Of a stretch of 64,000 bases of DNA, positions 57,952-64,000 are shown piece by piece. Source of the DNA: Actinomycetospora sp. TBRC 11914 (GTDB lineage: Bacteria > Actinomycetota > Actinomycetes > Mycobacteriales > Pseudonocardiaceae); contig NZ_JABBND010000014.1 in the NCBI RefSeq assembly GCF_012933465.1, positions 120,202 to 184,201 of the forward strand. Reading direction: 5' to 3'. The translations under genes were made by a program, and so were the position numbers. How positions within the stretch are numbered: position 1 is the first letter of the stretch; the number at the start of each line of letters is the position of its first letter. The notes under the pieces are model-generated. The model saw nothing but the letters and a program-made list of their open reading frames with translations. It was not told the origin of the DNA and searched no databases.

Positions 57952-58479
57952 ATGACCGTCACCGTGCGGGCCGCCGTGCTACCCGTCCTCCTCGTCGGCC
58001 TCGCCGCGCTCGCGGCCTGCGGCGACCCGGTGGACGAGGGCCCGACGGCGCAGCTCTCGGGCGCGGACACGACGGTGCAGGTCCGGCCGAGCTTCTACGG
58101 CGCGACGCTGGCCGACGGCGCGGGCCACACGCTCTACCAGTTCTCCGCCGACACCGCCGGTACGCCCACCTGCGTCGACGCCTGCGCGCAGATCTGGCGC
58201 CCGTACATCGCGCTCGGCGAGCCCGGCCCGAAGGACGGCAACGTGCACGCCGTCGAGCCCGAGCAGATCGCCACCGTCACCCGGGCCGACGGCCGCCAGC
58301 AGGTCACCTACTTCGGCCACCCGCTCTACTACTTCGCGAACGACGGAGCGCCGGGCGACCCGGTCCACGCGGACGACGTCCGCGGCGCCGGCCAGCGGCA
58401 GTTCGGCGGGACCTGGTCCGCGGTGAGCGCGTCCGGGGTGCCGGTCGCCCCGAACGGGTCCACGGTCGTGCCCGACTGA
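57952..58479 (+). CDS. Lipoprotein with YxFxxD repeat (COG4315/secreted repeat family)
   Basis: A 175-residue lipoprotein: hydrophobic signal ending LAALAAC23 with a good lipobox, then two repeats of the lipoprotein_15 type, LADGAGHTLYQFSADTAGTPTCVDACAQIWRP and YFGHPLYYFANDGAPGDPVHAD, each with the Tyr-x-Phe-x2-Asp motif. These surface proteins of unknown function are sometimes linked to redox or heme processes. It begins 31 bases after the mce operon end and stops just before palindromic direct repeats. Confidence 0.85.
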   Translation: MTVTVRAAVLPVLLVGLAALAACGDPVDEGPTAQLSGADTTVQVRPSFYGATLADGAGHTLYQFSADTAGTPTCVDACAQIWRPYIALGEPGPKDGNVHAVEPEQIATVTRADGRQQVTYFGHPLYYFANDGAPGDPVHADDVRGAGQRQFGGTWSAVSASGVPVAPNGSTVVPD

Positions 58480-58500
58480 TCTCCGACCGGAGCGCCGGCG

Positions 58501-58616
58501 ATGGCGCATTCCTGGCGTCGGACGCCGGAACGGCGCCGTTCACTCGTTCGCCGGTCCCCCTGCGAACCGCCAGCAATGGCGCATTCCTTGCGTCCGACGC
58601 CAGAACGGCGCCGTTC
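58501..58616. repeat. Two 75-bp-spaced direct repeats with palindromic cores between convergent genes
   Basis: Copies at 58501-58541 and 58576-58616 share about 38 of 41 bases. Each ends in the perfect palindrome GAACGGCGCCGTTC and contains GCGTC-x-GACGC. They fill the gap between the lipoprotein and the convergent ABC-like gene. No reading frame is convincing. Confidence 0.85.
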
Positions 58617-58638
58617 GCGCACCACAGCGACGTCGCGC

Positions 58639-59598
58639 TCAGATCACGTGGGCGATCGCGAGGGTCATGACGACCAGCGTGACGACGACGATCCCGACGA
58701 TCGCCGCGCGGAGCATCTGCGGGTCGACGGTGATCCGCACGCCCCGCCGCGACGCCCCGTCGTCGTCGGCCTCGATGTCGGACATCCGCGGCGGGCCGAG
58801 GAAGTCCGAGACCTGGAACCGGTGGTCGAACTGCTCGTTGGTCTCGATCCCGGCCAGCAGCTCCGCCGCGCTCCCGGTGGTGATGATGCGGCCGTTGGCG
58901 AGGATGGCCAGGTGGTCGCCCAGCTCGCGGGCGAGCCCGATCCTGTGGGTGGTGAGCAGCAGCGTGCCGTGGGTGCGCTCCCGCCAGTTGGCCAGCGCCG
59001 CGAGGATGCGGTGCGAGTGCGCGGCGTCCAGGCAGACGTCGATGTCGTCGAGGATCAGGGCCGGGGAGTCGGTCACGAGCGCCCTCGCGAGCCCCAGCCG
59101 ACGGCGGGCGTGCGCCGGCATGGTCTCGGGGCGCTCGTCGGCGACGTCGTCGAGGGCCAGCTCGTGCAGCCGTGCCATCGCGCGGCGCCTCCGCTCGGCC
59201 TCCGGCACGCGGTGGTGCTTGAGGCTGTAGTCGAGGTTCTCGTAGGCGGTCAACGACGAGAACAGCGACGAGTCGAACAAGGACGACCCGCCGAGCAGGA
59301 CGCCCATGCCGTTGCGGATCTCGCGGAGCCCCTCCGGGCTCGCCTCCCACACGTTCCGGCCGCCGACCTCGACGGTGCCGCGGTCGGGCTCGAGCAGGCC
59401 GACGAGGTGGCGGACCATCGTCGTCTTGCCGGCACCGGACGGACCCATGACGACCGTGATCTCCCCGGCCGGGACGGCGAGCCCGAGCCGGTGCAGCACG
59501 GGGGAGCCGTCGATGACGGTCGTGATGCCCGTCAGCCGCATCTCCGGGGCCGGTGGTCGGTCGTCCGTCGGGCTCGCCCGGTCGCTCTGACCCCGCAT
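58639..59598 (-). CDS. Tail-anchored MceG-like ABC ATPase with degenerate catalytic motifs
   Basis: A 319-residue protein closest in layout to MceG. Walker A is intact (GPSGAGKT, 52-59) and the H-loop His is kept (LTTHRIGLAR), but the Q-loop is GMGVLLGGSSLFDSS without Gln, the signature LSGG is MPAHARRR (160-167), and the Walker B Glu is Asp (LILDDIDVCLD). The C-terminus carries a single transmembrane helix (AAIVGIVVVTLVVMTLAIAHVI), absent from MceG. ATP binding is likely, but fast hydrolysis is not. It has a sister at 61474-62439. ATG 59598 follows GGGGGA. Confidence 0.8.
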   Translation of the reverse strand: MRGQSDRASPTDDRPPAPEMRLTGITTVIDGSPVLHRLGLAVPAGEITVVMGPSGAGKTTMVRHLVGLLEPDRGTVEVGGRNVWEASPEGLREIRNGMGVLLGGSSLFDSSLFSSLTAYENLDYSLKHHRVPEAERRRRAMARLHELALDDVADERPETMPAHARRRLGLARALVTDSPALILDDIDVCLDAAHSHRILAALANWRERTHGTLLLTTHRIGLARELGDHLAILANGRIITTGSAAELLAGIETNEQFDHRFQVSDFLGPPRMSDIEADDDGASRRGVRITVDPQMLRAAIVGIVVVTLVVMTLAIAHVI

Positions 59599-59641
59599 CG
59601 CGTCCCCCGTCCCCGCCGACGGCCCCGGCGAGCCAGCCACA

Positions 59642-59751
59642 GTAGGGGGAGGACCAGTCCCGAGGTGCGATCGCCGTCAAGGCGTGTCCGGAAGGGGGAG
59701 GCCGGTGCCTCGCGCGGGGGACGCGGGCCCGGCCGAACGGTCCCCTACCAT
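59642..59751. promoter_or_regulatory. Divergent control region with inverted GTAGGGGGA / TCCCCTACC motifs
   Basis: GTAGGGGGA (59642-59650) lies 44 bases upstream of the leftward ABC-like start and TCCCCTACC (59741-59749) overlaps TACCAT (59746-59751), the apparent -10 box of the rightward gene. They match the TACCCCC motifs in the mce control region in inverted arrangement. Confidence 0.4.
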
Positions 59752-59757
59752 GAGTCG

Positions 59758-60264
59758 ATGATTCCGCCCACCGTGACGCGCCCCGTGGTCGCGGTCTCCC
59801 GGTACTGGCGGGCCGGCCGCTATCCCTGGCAGCTCGTCGTCGCCGTCGTGTGCTGGGTCGTGGTGGCGGTCTCGCTGCTCACCTCGCGGATCGGGGCCCC
59901 GGAGCCCACCGACGCCGCCACGGCGGCGGACGCCCTCAACGCCGGCGCCGGCACCGTCGTCGCGCCCACCGCGCAGGACAACTGGTTCGTGCCGGTCCTG
60001 CCGTGGTTCGGGGTCCTCGTCCTGCTGCTCGCCGTGGCGCTCCTGCTGGGGCAGGGATGGGCCCGGATCGTGCTCGCCGCCGCCGGGCTGGTGGCCGTGG
60101 TGGGGCTGGCGACGGCCGCGCAGTGGCAGGTGTTCCCGGCACTGGTCGGATTCCTGGCGGGCTCGGTCTTCGGCGTGCTGCTCCCCACCCACCGCTACCT
60201 CCAGCGACCCCGCGACGACGGCGCCCCGGCCGAGTCGTCCACCGAGAGGACCGTGGTGCCCTGA
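59758..60264 (+). CDS. Multi-pass membrane protein, divergent from the ABC-like gene
   Basis: A 168-residue protein with four hydrophobic helices (LVVAVVCWVVVAVSLL; VLPWFGVLVLLLAVALLL; RIVLAAAGLVAVVGLATA; FPALVGFLAGSVFGVLLP). Between helices 1 and 2 an approximately 35-residue outer loop is Ala/Thr-rich. No known family. ATG 59758 is six bases after TACCAT, so the transcript is probably leaderless. The next gene begins within its stop codon. Confidence 0.6.
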   Translation: MIPPTVTRPVVAVSRYWRAGRYPWQLVVAVVCWVVVAVSLLTSRIGAPEPTDAATAADALNAGAGTVVAPTAQDNWFVPVLPWFGVLVLLLAVALLLGQGWARIVLAAAGLVAVVGLATAAQWQVFPALVGFLAGSVFGVLLPTHRYLQRPRDDGAPAESSTERTVVP

Positions 60265-60719
60265 TGGCGTCGAAGCCCGCACCGAAGCCCCCGAAGGGTG
60301 CGACGACGCCCCCGAAGGCGTCCGCGTCGGCGCGCAGCGCGCCGGCCCGCCCCGAGGCGTCGCAGGTCGACGTCGGTGCCGTGGCCCGCGCCGTCAGCAC
60401 CGGATTCCTGATCCTGGTCTTCGGCGGTCTGGTCCAACCGATCGTCAGCACCTACGTGCCGCTGCTCGGCATGTTCTGGCTGATCCTCGTCGCCGTCATC
60501 GCCTTCGCGTCCGCCGGCGCCCGGGTGGGGCTCGCCTGCCCCAACCCGCCGCTGCACGGTGCGGGCGCAGCAGTGATCAGCTACCTGCTCGTCGTGCCGC
60601 TGATGTTCCTGCAGGGCACGTTCAACCCGCTGTACTGCGTCTACTCGTTCGTGGCGGCCGCCGTCGTGGGGGCGCTGGCCGGGCGGATCGCCGCCCGCTC
60701 GCAGGCACCCCGGGCCTGA
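60264..60719 (+). CDS. Multi-pass membrane protein coupled to the preceding gene
   Basis: A 151-residue protein: basic Lys/Pro/Ala-rich cytoplasmic N-terminus (KPAPKPPKGATTPPKAS) then four hydrophobic helices (FLILVFGGLVQPIVS; LLGMFWLILVAVIAFA; AAVISYLLVVPLMFL; YSFVAAAVVGALAGRIA). No family recognised. Its ATG shares one base with the previous stop. It may form a complex with that protein and one of the anchored MceG-like ATPases nearby (inference). Confidence 0.58.
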   Translation: MASKPAPKPPKGATTPPKASASARSAPARPEASQVDVGAVARAVSTGFLILVFGGLVQPIVSTYVPLLGMFWLILVAVIAFASAGARVGLACPNPPLHGAGAAVISYLLVVPLMFLQGTFNPLYCVYSFVAAAVVGALAGRIAARSQAPRA

Positions 60720-60831
60720 CCCGGCGTCGTCGGTGCCCCGGTCGACGGCGGGCGCCCGTCACCTCGCCGTGACCGGCCGATAGCATGCCGTGACTCCGGA
60801 CGCCAGGCCACCACAGGAGGATCTCCGTCTC

Positions 60832-61392
60832 ATGCTCATCGGTGTGCTCGTGGTCCTGGCGGCCGCTCTCCTGATCAGTGCGTTCCTGACCGGCACGACG
60901 TGGCTGGCCGGCGCCGCCCTCGTCGTCAGCCTCGCCGCGGCGGTGCTCTACGTGCTCATGCTGCGCCGCGCCCCCGCCCCCGCCGATGCTCCGGCCGAGC
61001 CCGCGGCAGCCGCCACCGACTCGGAGCCCGCGACCGCCGACGCCGCGACGCCCGCCGCCGAGGCCGCGCCCGCGCAGCCCGCCGCCGCCGAGGCCGAGCA
61101 CCCCGAGGTCGCGGAGCCGACGCCCGGCGCCGCCGAGGTCCCCGAGCCGACGCCGACGAAGACGCCGGAACCGGCCCCGACGCCCGTCGTGGTGACGCCG
61201 GAGCCGGCGACCGCGCGGGACGGCGCCGCCGTCGTGCACGTCGTCCCCGGTCGGATGCGCTACCACGTCGACGGGTGCGAGGTGCTCGACGGCCACGACG
61301 CCGAGGCCCTCACGGTGGACGACGCCCGCGACGAGGGCTTCACCGCGTGCAGCCGGTGTGCGGTGGGCGTCCGGACGACCGCGAAGGCCTGA
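60832..61392 (+). CDS. Two-helix membrane protein with Ala/Pro/Glu linker and C-terminal CxxC mini-domain
   Basis: A 186-residue protein: two N-terminal hydrophobic helices (LIGVLVVLAAALLISAFL; GAALVVSLAAAVLYVLML), a roughly 100-residue Ala/Pro/Glu/Thr-rich linker, and a compact C-terminal module VVHVVPGRMRYHVDGCEVL...DEGFTACSRC that looks like the single-Cys/CxxC zinc-binding element found at the end of several secreted or DNA-repair proteins (H/Y..C...C..C). ATG 60832 has an AGGAGG site. Function unknown. Confidence 0.58.
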   Translation: MLIGVLVVLAAALLISAFLTGTTWLAGAALVVSLAAAVLYVLMLRRAPAPADAPAEPAAAATDSEPATADAATPAAEAAPAQPAAAEAEHPEVAEPTPGAAEVPEPTPTKTPEPAPTPVVVTPEPATARDGAAVVHVVPGRMRYHVDGCEVLDGHDAEALTVDDARDEGFTACSRCAVGVRTTAKA

Positions 61393-61473
61393 CGCCGTCG
61401 CAGCGTGTTGACCCTTCTGGCACGCTGGCGCTCGCTGTCGGGGTAGGGCCGTCCCCCGGAGGAGCGACGAGCG

Positions 61474-62439
61474 ATGGCGAAACGGGAGGCCGGGTCCGCG
61501 CTGCTGACCGCGGCGCCGGAGATCGTGGTCGACGGCGTCAGCAAGTCGTTCGACGGCGACCGCGTGCTCGACGGCATCTCACTGACGGCCGCCCCGGGGC
61601 GCACCCTCGTGATCATGGGTCCCTCGGGGGTCGGGAAGACGACGCTGACCCGGATCCTGCTGGGCCTCGAGAGGCCCGACGACGAGTCCGGCGACGTGAC
61701 CGTCGACGGGCACCCCGTCCACGACCTCGCCCCCCGGGAGCTCCGCGACCTCCGTCGCGGCATGGGGGTGCTGCTCGGCGGGACCTCCATCTACGACAGC
61801 TCGCTGTTCGCGTCGATGACGGCGTGGGCGAACGTGCGCTACCCGCTCGAGTCCCGCGGCTACGACGAGACCGTCGTCGAGGACCGGGCCTGGCGCCGGA
61901 TGGTCGAGTTCGACCTCACCGAGGTCGCCCACCAGCTGCCTGACACGCTCTCGTCGGGCACCCGGCGGCGGCTCGCCCTCGCGAAGTCGTTCGTCGACGA
62001 CCCGCACCTGCTGGTCCTCGACGACCCTGGGGCAGCCATGGACGTCGTCAACCGCACGGCGATCGTCGAGTCGATCCGCCGGGCCCGGGCCGGCACGGAC
62101 GCGACGATGGTGCTCACCTGCCACGACATCGCGATGGCCCGCGCGCTGGGCGACGACCTCGTCGTGATCCTCGCCGGCCGGGTGGTCGCCCGCGGTCCGG
62201 CGGCCGAGCTCCTCGAGGGCGTCGTCGACGCCGACACCTGGGACGAGCGGTTCGCGTTCCGGGCCTCGTTCGCCCAGACCGACGACCGGAGCCGGAGCAC
62301 GCTCGACCGGGTCGAGGACGCCCGGCGCGAGACGACCTCGTGGCAGTGGGCGGTCTACCTGGTCCTCGGCCTCATGGCCGTCGCGACCCTCGTCGCCCTG
62401 CTCTCGGGTGTGATCGACAACGTGTTCACGTTCCTCTGA
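61474..62439 (+). CDS. Tail-anchored MceG-like ABC ATPase with degenerate catalytic motifs (second copy)
   Basis: A 321-residue paralogue of the protein at 58639-59598. Walker A GPSGVGKT (49-56) and H217 are intact; the Q-loop is GMGVLLGGTSIYDSS without Gln, the signature is LSSGTRRR (159-166), and Walker B is LLVLDDPGAAMD with Asp184 in place of the catalytic Glu. A C-terminal transmembrane helix (VYLVLGLMAVATLVALLSGVI) follows an approximately 30-residue charged spacer. ATG 61474 has a GGAGG site. The shared substitutions in both copies suggest a conserved, non-canonical function. Confidence 0.8.
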   Translation: MAKREAGSALLTAAPEIVVDGVSKSFDGDRVLDGISLTAAPGRTLVIMGPSGVGKTTLTRILLGLERPDDESGDVTVDGHPVHDLAPRELRDLRRGMGVLLGGTSIYDSSLFASMTAWANVRYPLESRGYDETVVEDRAWRRMVEFDLTEVAHQLPDTLSSGTRRRLALAKSFVDDPHLLVLDDPGAAMDVVNRTAIVESIRRARAGTDATMVLTCHDIAMARALGDDLVVILAGRVVARGPAAELLEGVVDADTWDERFAFRASFAQTDDRSRSTLDRVEDARRETTSWQWAVYLVLGLMAVATLVALLSGVIDNVFTFL

Positions 62440-62558
62440 GAGGTCACTCGGTCGTGTGAACGGTCTCCCGCGGTGGGCGACGTGGCGTAACAACCGCTCG
62501 TCCGGAGGAGATGCACCCGGCAAGAGCCGGGACACCGCCCGGCCGGATCGTCGGGGGG

Positions 62559-63443
62559 ATGATCGTCGTGGGCCGCTGCCGCTGTGGCGCCGCTCTGGTT
62601 CCGGACCTGCACTTCTGTGTCGCCTGCGGGGAACGGCAGTCACCGGCACGCCCGGTGCCGGCGGGTGTCGGGGCGCCGATGGCGATGGCGGGCGCTGCAC
62701 CGGCTCCCGGTCCTCGTCCGCTCCCCCGTCCCACGCCCCCGCCCTCGTGCGCCGCGTACGGCGCCGCGCCGCTGCCGCACCCGATGCCGGCCGGCCCCGT
62801 GATGGCCCCGCTCGCGCCGGCCCCGCAGCGCTCGACCGTGCCGTGGATCGTCGCCGGCGTCTCGGTCGTCGTCGCGGTCGTCCTCGTCGCGGTGGGTGTG
62901 CTGGCGGCACGTCCCGCGGTGATCTTCGGTGCTCCGGCGACGACCCCGGTCGTGACCCCGACCGTGACCGTCGGCGTCCCCGTGCCCGCGGTCGCGTCCT
63001 CCGCCACCGGCTCGTCGTCCGGGTCGTCGTCCGGGCCTTCGTCGTCCGGGCCTTCGTCGTCGGGGGGCTCGTCGTCGGCGGCGCTCGAGGCGCAGGTCGC
63101 CTCGGACCGCTCGACCGTGGAGGGGCTCGTCGGCGAGTGGGTGCCGCAGCTGTCGGCCAAGAAGGACGGCCTGGTCGCCGACGGCATCACCTACGACGAC
63201 GCCGCGATCCTCGCCCACTTCACGACGCTGCAGGGTCGCGACCCGTCGGCGGTGATGCTGTGGTCGGGCGACTGGCCGGTGTTCAACGGCGGGAACTTCT
63301 GGGTCGTGGTGCACCCGCAGGGCTTCTCGACGGCGGCCGCCGCGAACGCCTGGTGCGACGCCCAGGGGTTCTCGAGCGACGACTGCTTCGCGAAGAAGCT
63401 CTCCCACTCCGGCGGCCCCGCCGGCACGACCGTGCAGCGCTGA
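62559..63443 (+). CDS. Zinc-ribbon membrane protein with Ser-rich linker and extracytoplasmic domain
   Basis: A 294-residue protein: N-terminal zinc ribbon (GRCRCGAALVPDLHFCVACGE), Pro/Ala-rich cytoplasmic spacer, one transmembrane helix (VPWIVAGVSVVVAVVLVAVGVLA), a Ser/Gly linker built of short tandem DNA repeats (about 63000-63080), and a C-terminal outer domain of some 110 residues with two Cys (NAWCDAQGFSSDDCFAKKL). The end resembles SPOR-like or serine/threonine-kinase extracellular domains (GDWPVFNGGNFWVVVHPQGF). Start ATG 62559. Confidence 0.65.
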   Translation: MIVVGRCRCGAALVPDLHFCVACGERQSPARPVPAGVGAPMAMAGAAPAPGPRPLPRPTPPPSCAAYGAAPLPHPMPAGPVMAPLAPAPQRSTVPWIVAGVSVVVAVVLVAVGVLAARPAVIFGAPATTPVVTPTVTVGVPVPAVASSATGSSSGSSSGPSSSGPSSSGGSSSAALEAQVASDRSTVEGLVGEWVPQLSAKKDGLVADGITYDDAAILAHFTTLQGRDPSAVMLWSGDWPVFNGGNFWVVVHPQGFSTAAAANAWCDAQGFSSDDCFAKKLSHSGGPAGTTVQR

Positions 63444-63467
63444 GCCGGCACGGACGGGCCCCACACA

Positions 63468-63509
63468 CGACGACGCCGGCCCTCCCGGAGGGGAGGACCG
63501 GCGTCGTCG
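63468..63509. terminator. Strong bidirectional hairpin
   Basis: CGACGACGCCGG (63468-63479) pairs with CCGGCGTCGTCG (63498-63509); the inner CCTCCC/GGGAGG extends the stem across one mismatch, giving about 18 base pairs. It lies between the convergent zinc-ribbon gene and the gene at the window end. Confidence 0.8.
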
Positions 63510-63527
63510 CGCGCTGGGGGAGCGGAC

Positions 63528-64000
63528 TCAGAAGTGGAAGCCGCTGAGCAGGCCGCTGCTCTCGGACTTCGCGTCCTTGGCGCCGTCCTTCAGGGAGTGC
63601 TGGTCCTTCTTGGCGTCGGCCTTGGCCGAGGAGGCCTTCGTGGTGCCGTCCTTCTTGGCGTCGGCGGCCTTCGACTGGGCCTTCTTGGCGGCGTCGGTCT
63701 TCGGCGCGTCGACCTTGGGGGCGTCGAGCTTCGGGGCGGCCGGGGCCGGGGCGGCCGTCGAGGACGACGGGGAGCCCTGGGCGACACCGAGCATGCGGGC
63801 GATGAGGCCCTGCTGCGGCGCGGGCTGGGCCGGCTGCGCGTAGGCCGGCTGCGCGTAGGCGGGCTGGGCGTAGGCCGGCTGCGCGTACGCGGGCTGGGCC
63901 GTCGCGGGCTGGGCGTAGGCGGGCTGCGCCGTGGCCGGCTGGGCGTAGGCGGGCTGCGCGGCGGCGGGCTGGGCGTAGGCCGGCTGCGCGGCGGCGGGCT
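63528..64000 (-). CDS. C-terminal part of a repeat protein with AYAQP repeats (5' end outside window)
   Basis: The frame is open from the stop at 63528 to the window edge, at least 157 residues. Its upstream part is built of a 15-base tandem repeat coding AYAQP/ATAQP/AAAQP (63840-64000), the C-terminal part is an Ala/Lys/Asp-rich region with repeated KxDAPK and AKADAKKD units, and it ends SGLLSGFHF. Low complexity prevents family assignment; the composition resembles cell-wall or disordered linker proteins. The real start lies beyond the window. Confidence 0.65.
   Translation of the reverse strand, partial: PAAAQPAYAQPAAAQPAYAQPATAQPAYAQPATAQPAYAQPAYAQPAYAQPAYAQPAQPAPQQGLIARMLGVAQGSPSSSTAAPAPAAPKLDAPKVDAPKTDAAKKAQSKAADAKKDGTTKASSAKADAKKDQHSLKDGAKDAKSESSGLLSGFHF

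Overview
The window is very GC-rich, uses many GTG starts, and packs genes into four-base or one-base overlaps. Together with a six-member mce operon, Lsr2-type DNA-binding domains, DUF3558/DUF5709 proteins and many apparently leaderless genes, this points to an actinobacterium, most likely of the Pseudonocardiales (Pseudonocardia/Actinomycetospora-like). That placement is inference; no rRNA is present. One tRNA (Thr, anticodon CGT) is at 9063-9139.

Layout. 1-9 kb: small housekeeping and hypothetical genes, DNA polymerase III delta', an ESX-like/DUF3558 pair, YbaK, a nitrilase and an arylamine N-acetyltransferase that appear to share one back-to-back -10 box, an ECF sigma factor overlapping an SDR gene, and a DUF4395/thioredoxin pair. 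9-14.7 kb: alpha/beta hydrolase, a KASIII-like enzyme with a large extra N-terminal domain, and a cytochrome P450 divergent from a TetR regulator with matched operators between them. 14.9-20.3 kb: a cobalt-type nitrile hydratase operon (amidase, beta, alpha, activator) headed by an ArsR regulator and a SRPBCC-AmiC-like fusion that I propose is its amide or nitrile sensor. 20.3-33.3 kb: accessory genes, including a molybdopterin oxidoreductase with two flavin partners, an ERCC4-Lsr2 fusion nuclease, a VapBC pair and several SDR or membrane proteins.

33.4-39.6 kb is the most unusual block. It is a tightly coupled operon of peroxiredoxin, metallophosphoesterase/radical SAM fusion, TIGR04283-like glycosyltransferase, mercuric-reductase-like flavoprotein, second radical SAM enzyme and a redoxin. 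The redoxin is interrupted by an in-frame TGA exactly where a CxxC active site should begin (UxxC), and a hairpin about 20 nt downstream fits a bacterial SECIS. I read this as a selenoprotein in an rSAM/selenodomain-type cluster.

40.9-42.7 kb: a NarL-type two-component pair. 43.2-57.9 kb: a complete Mce importer (two YrbE permeases, a linked MceG ATPase, six Mce proteins) extended by an RND/MMPL-type transporter, a SurA-like foldase and a small membrane protein. 58-63.5 kb: a lipoprotein and a satellite region with two membrane-anchored MceG-like ATPases that both lost the Q-loop Gln and the Walker B Glu, plus small membrane proteins. TACCCCC-type motifs recur upstream of mce and of these satellites.

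Gene ends are marked by several unrelated repeat families that share one design: a short perfect palindrome inside a larger inverted or tandem repeat (3.93, 14.7, 26.9, 35.55 and 58.5 kb). Most sit between convergent genes. All promoter, operator, SECIS and terminator calls were made by eye.
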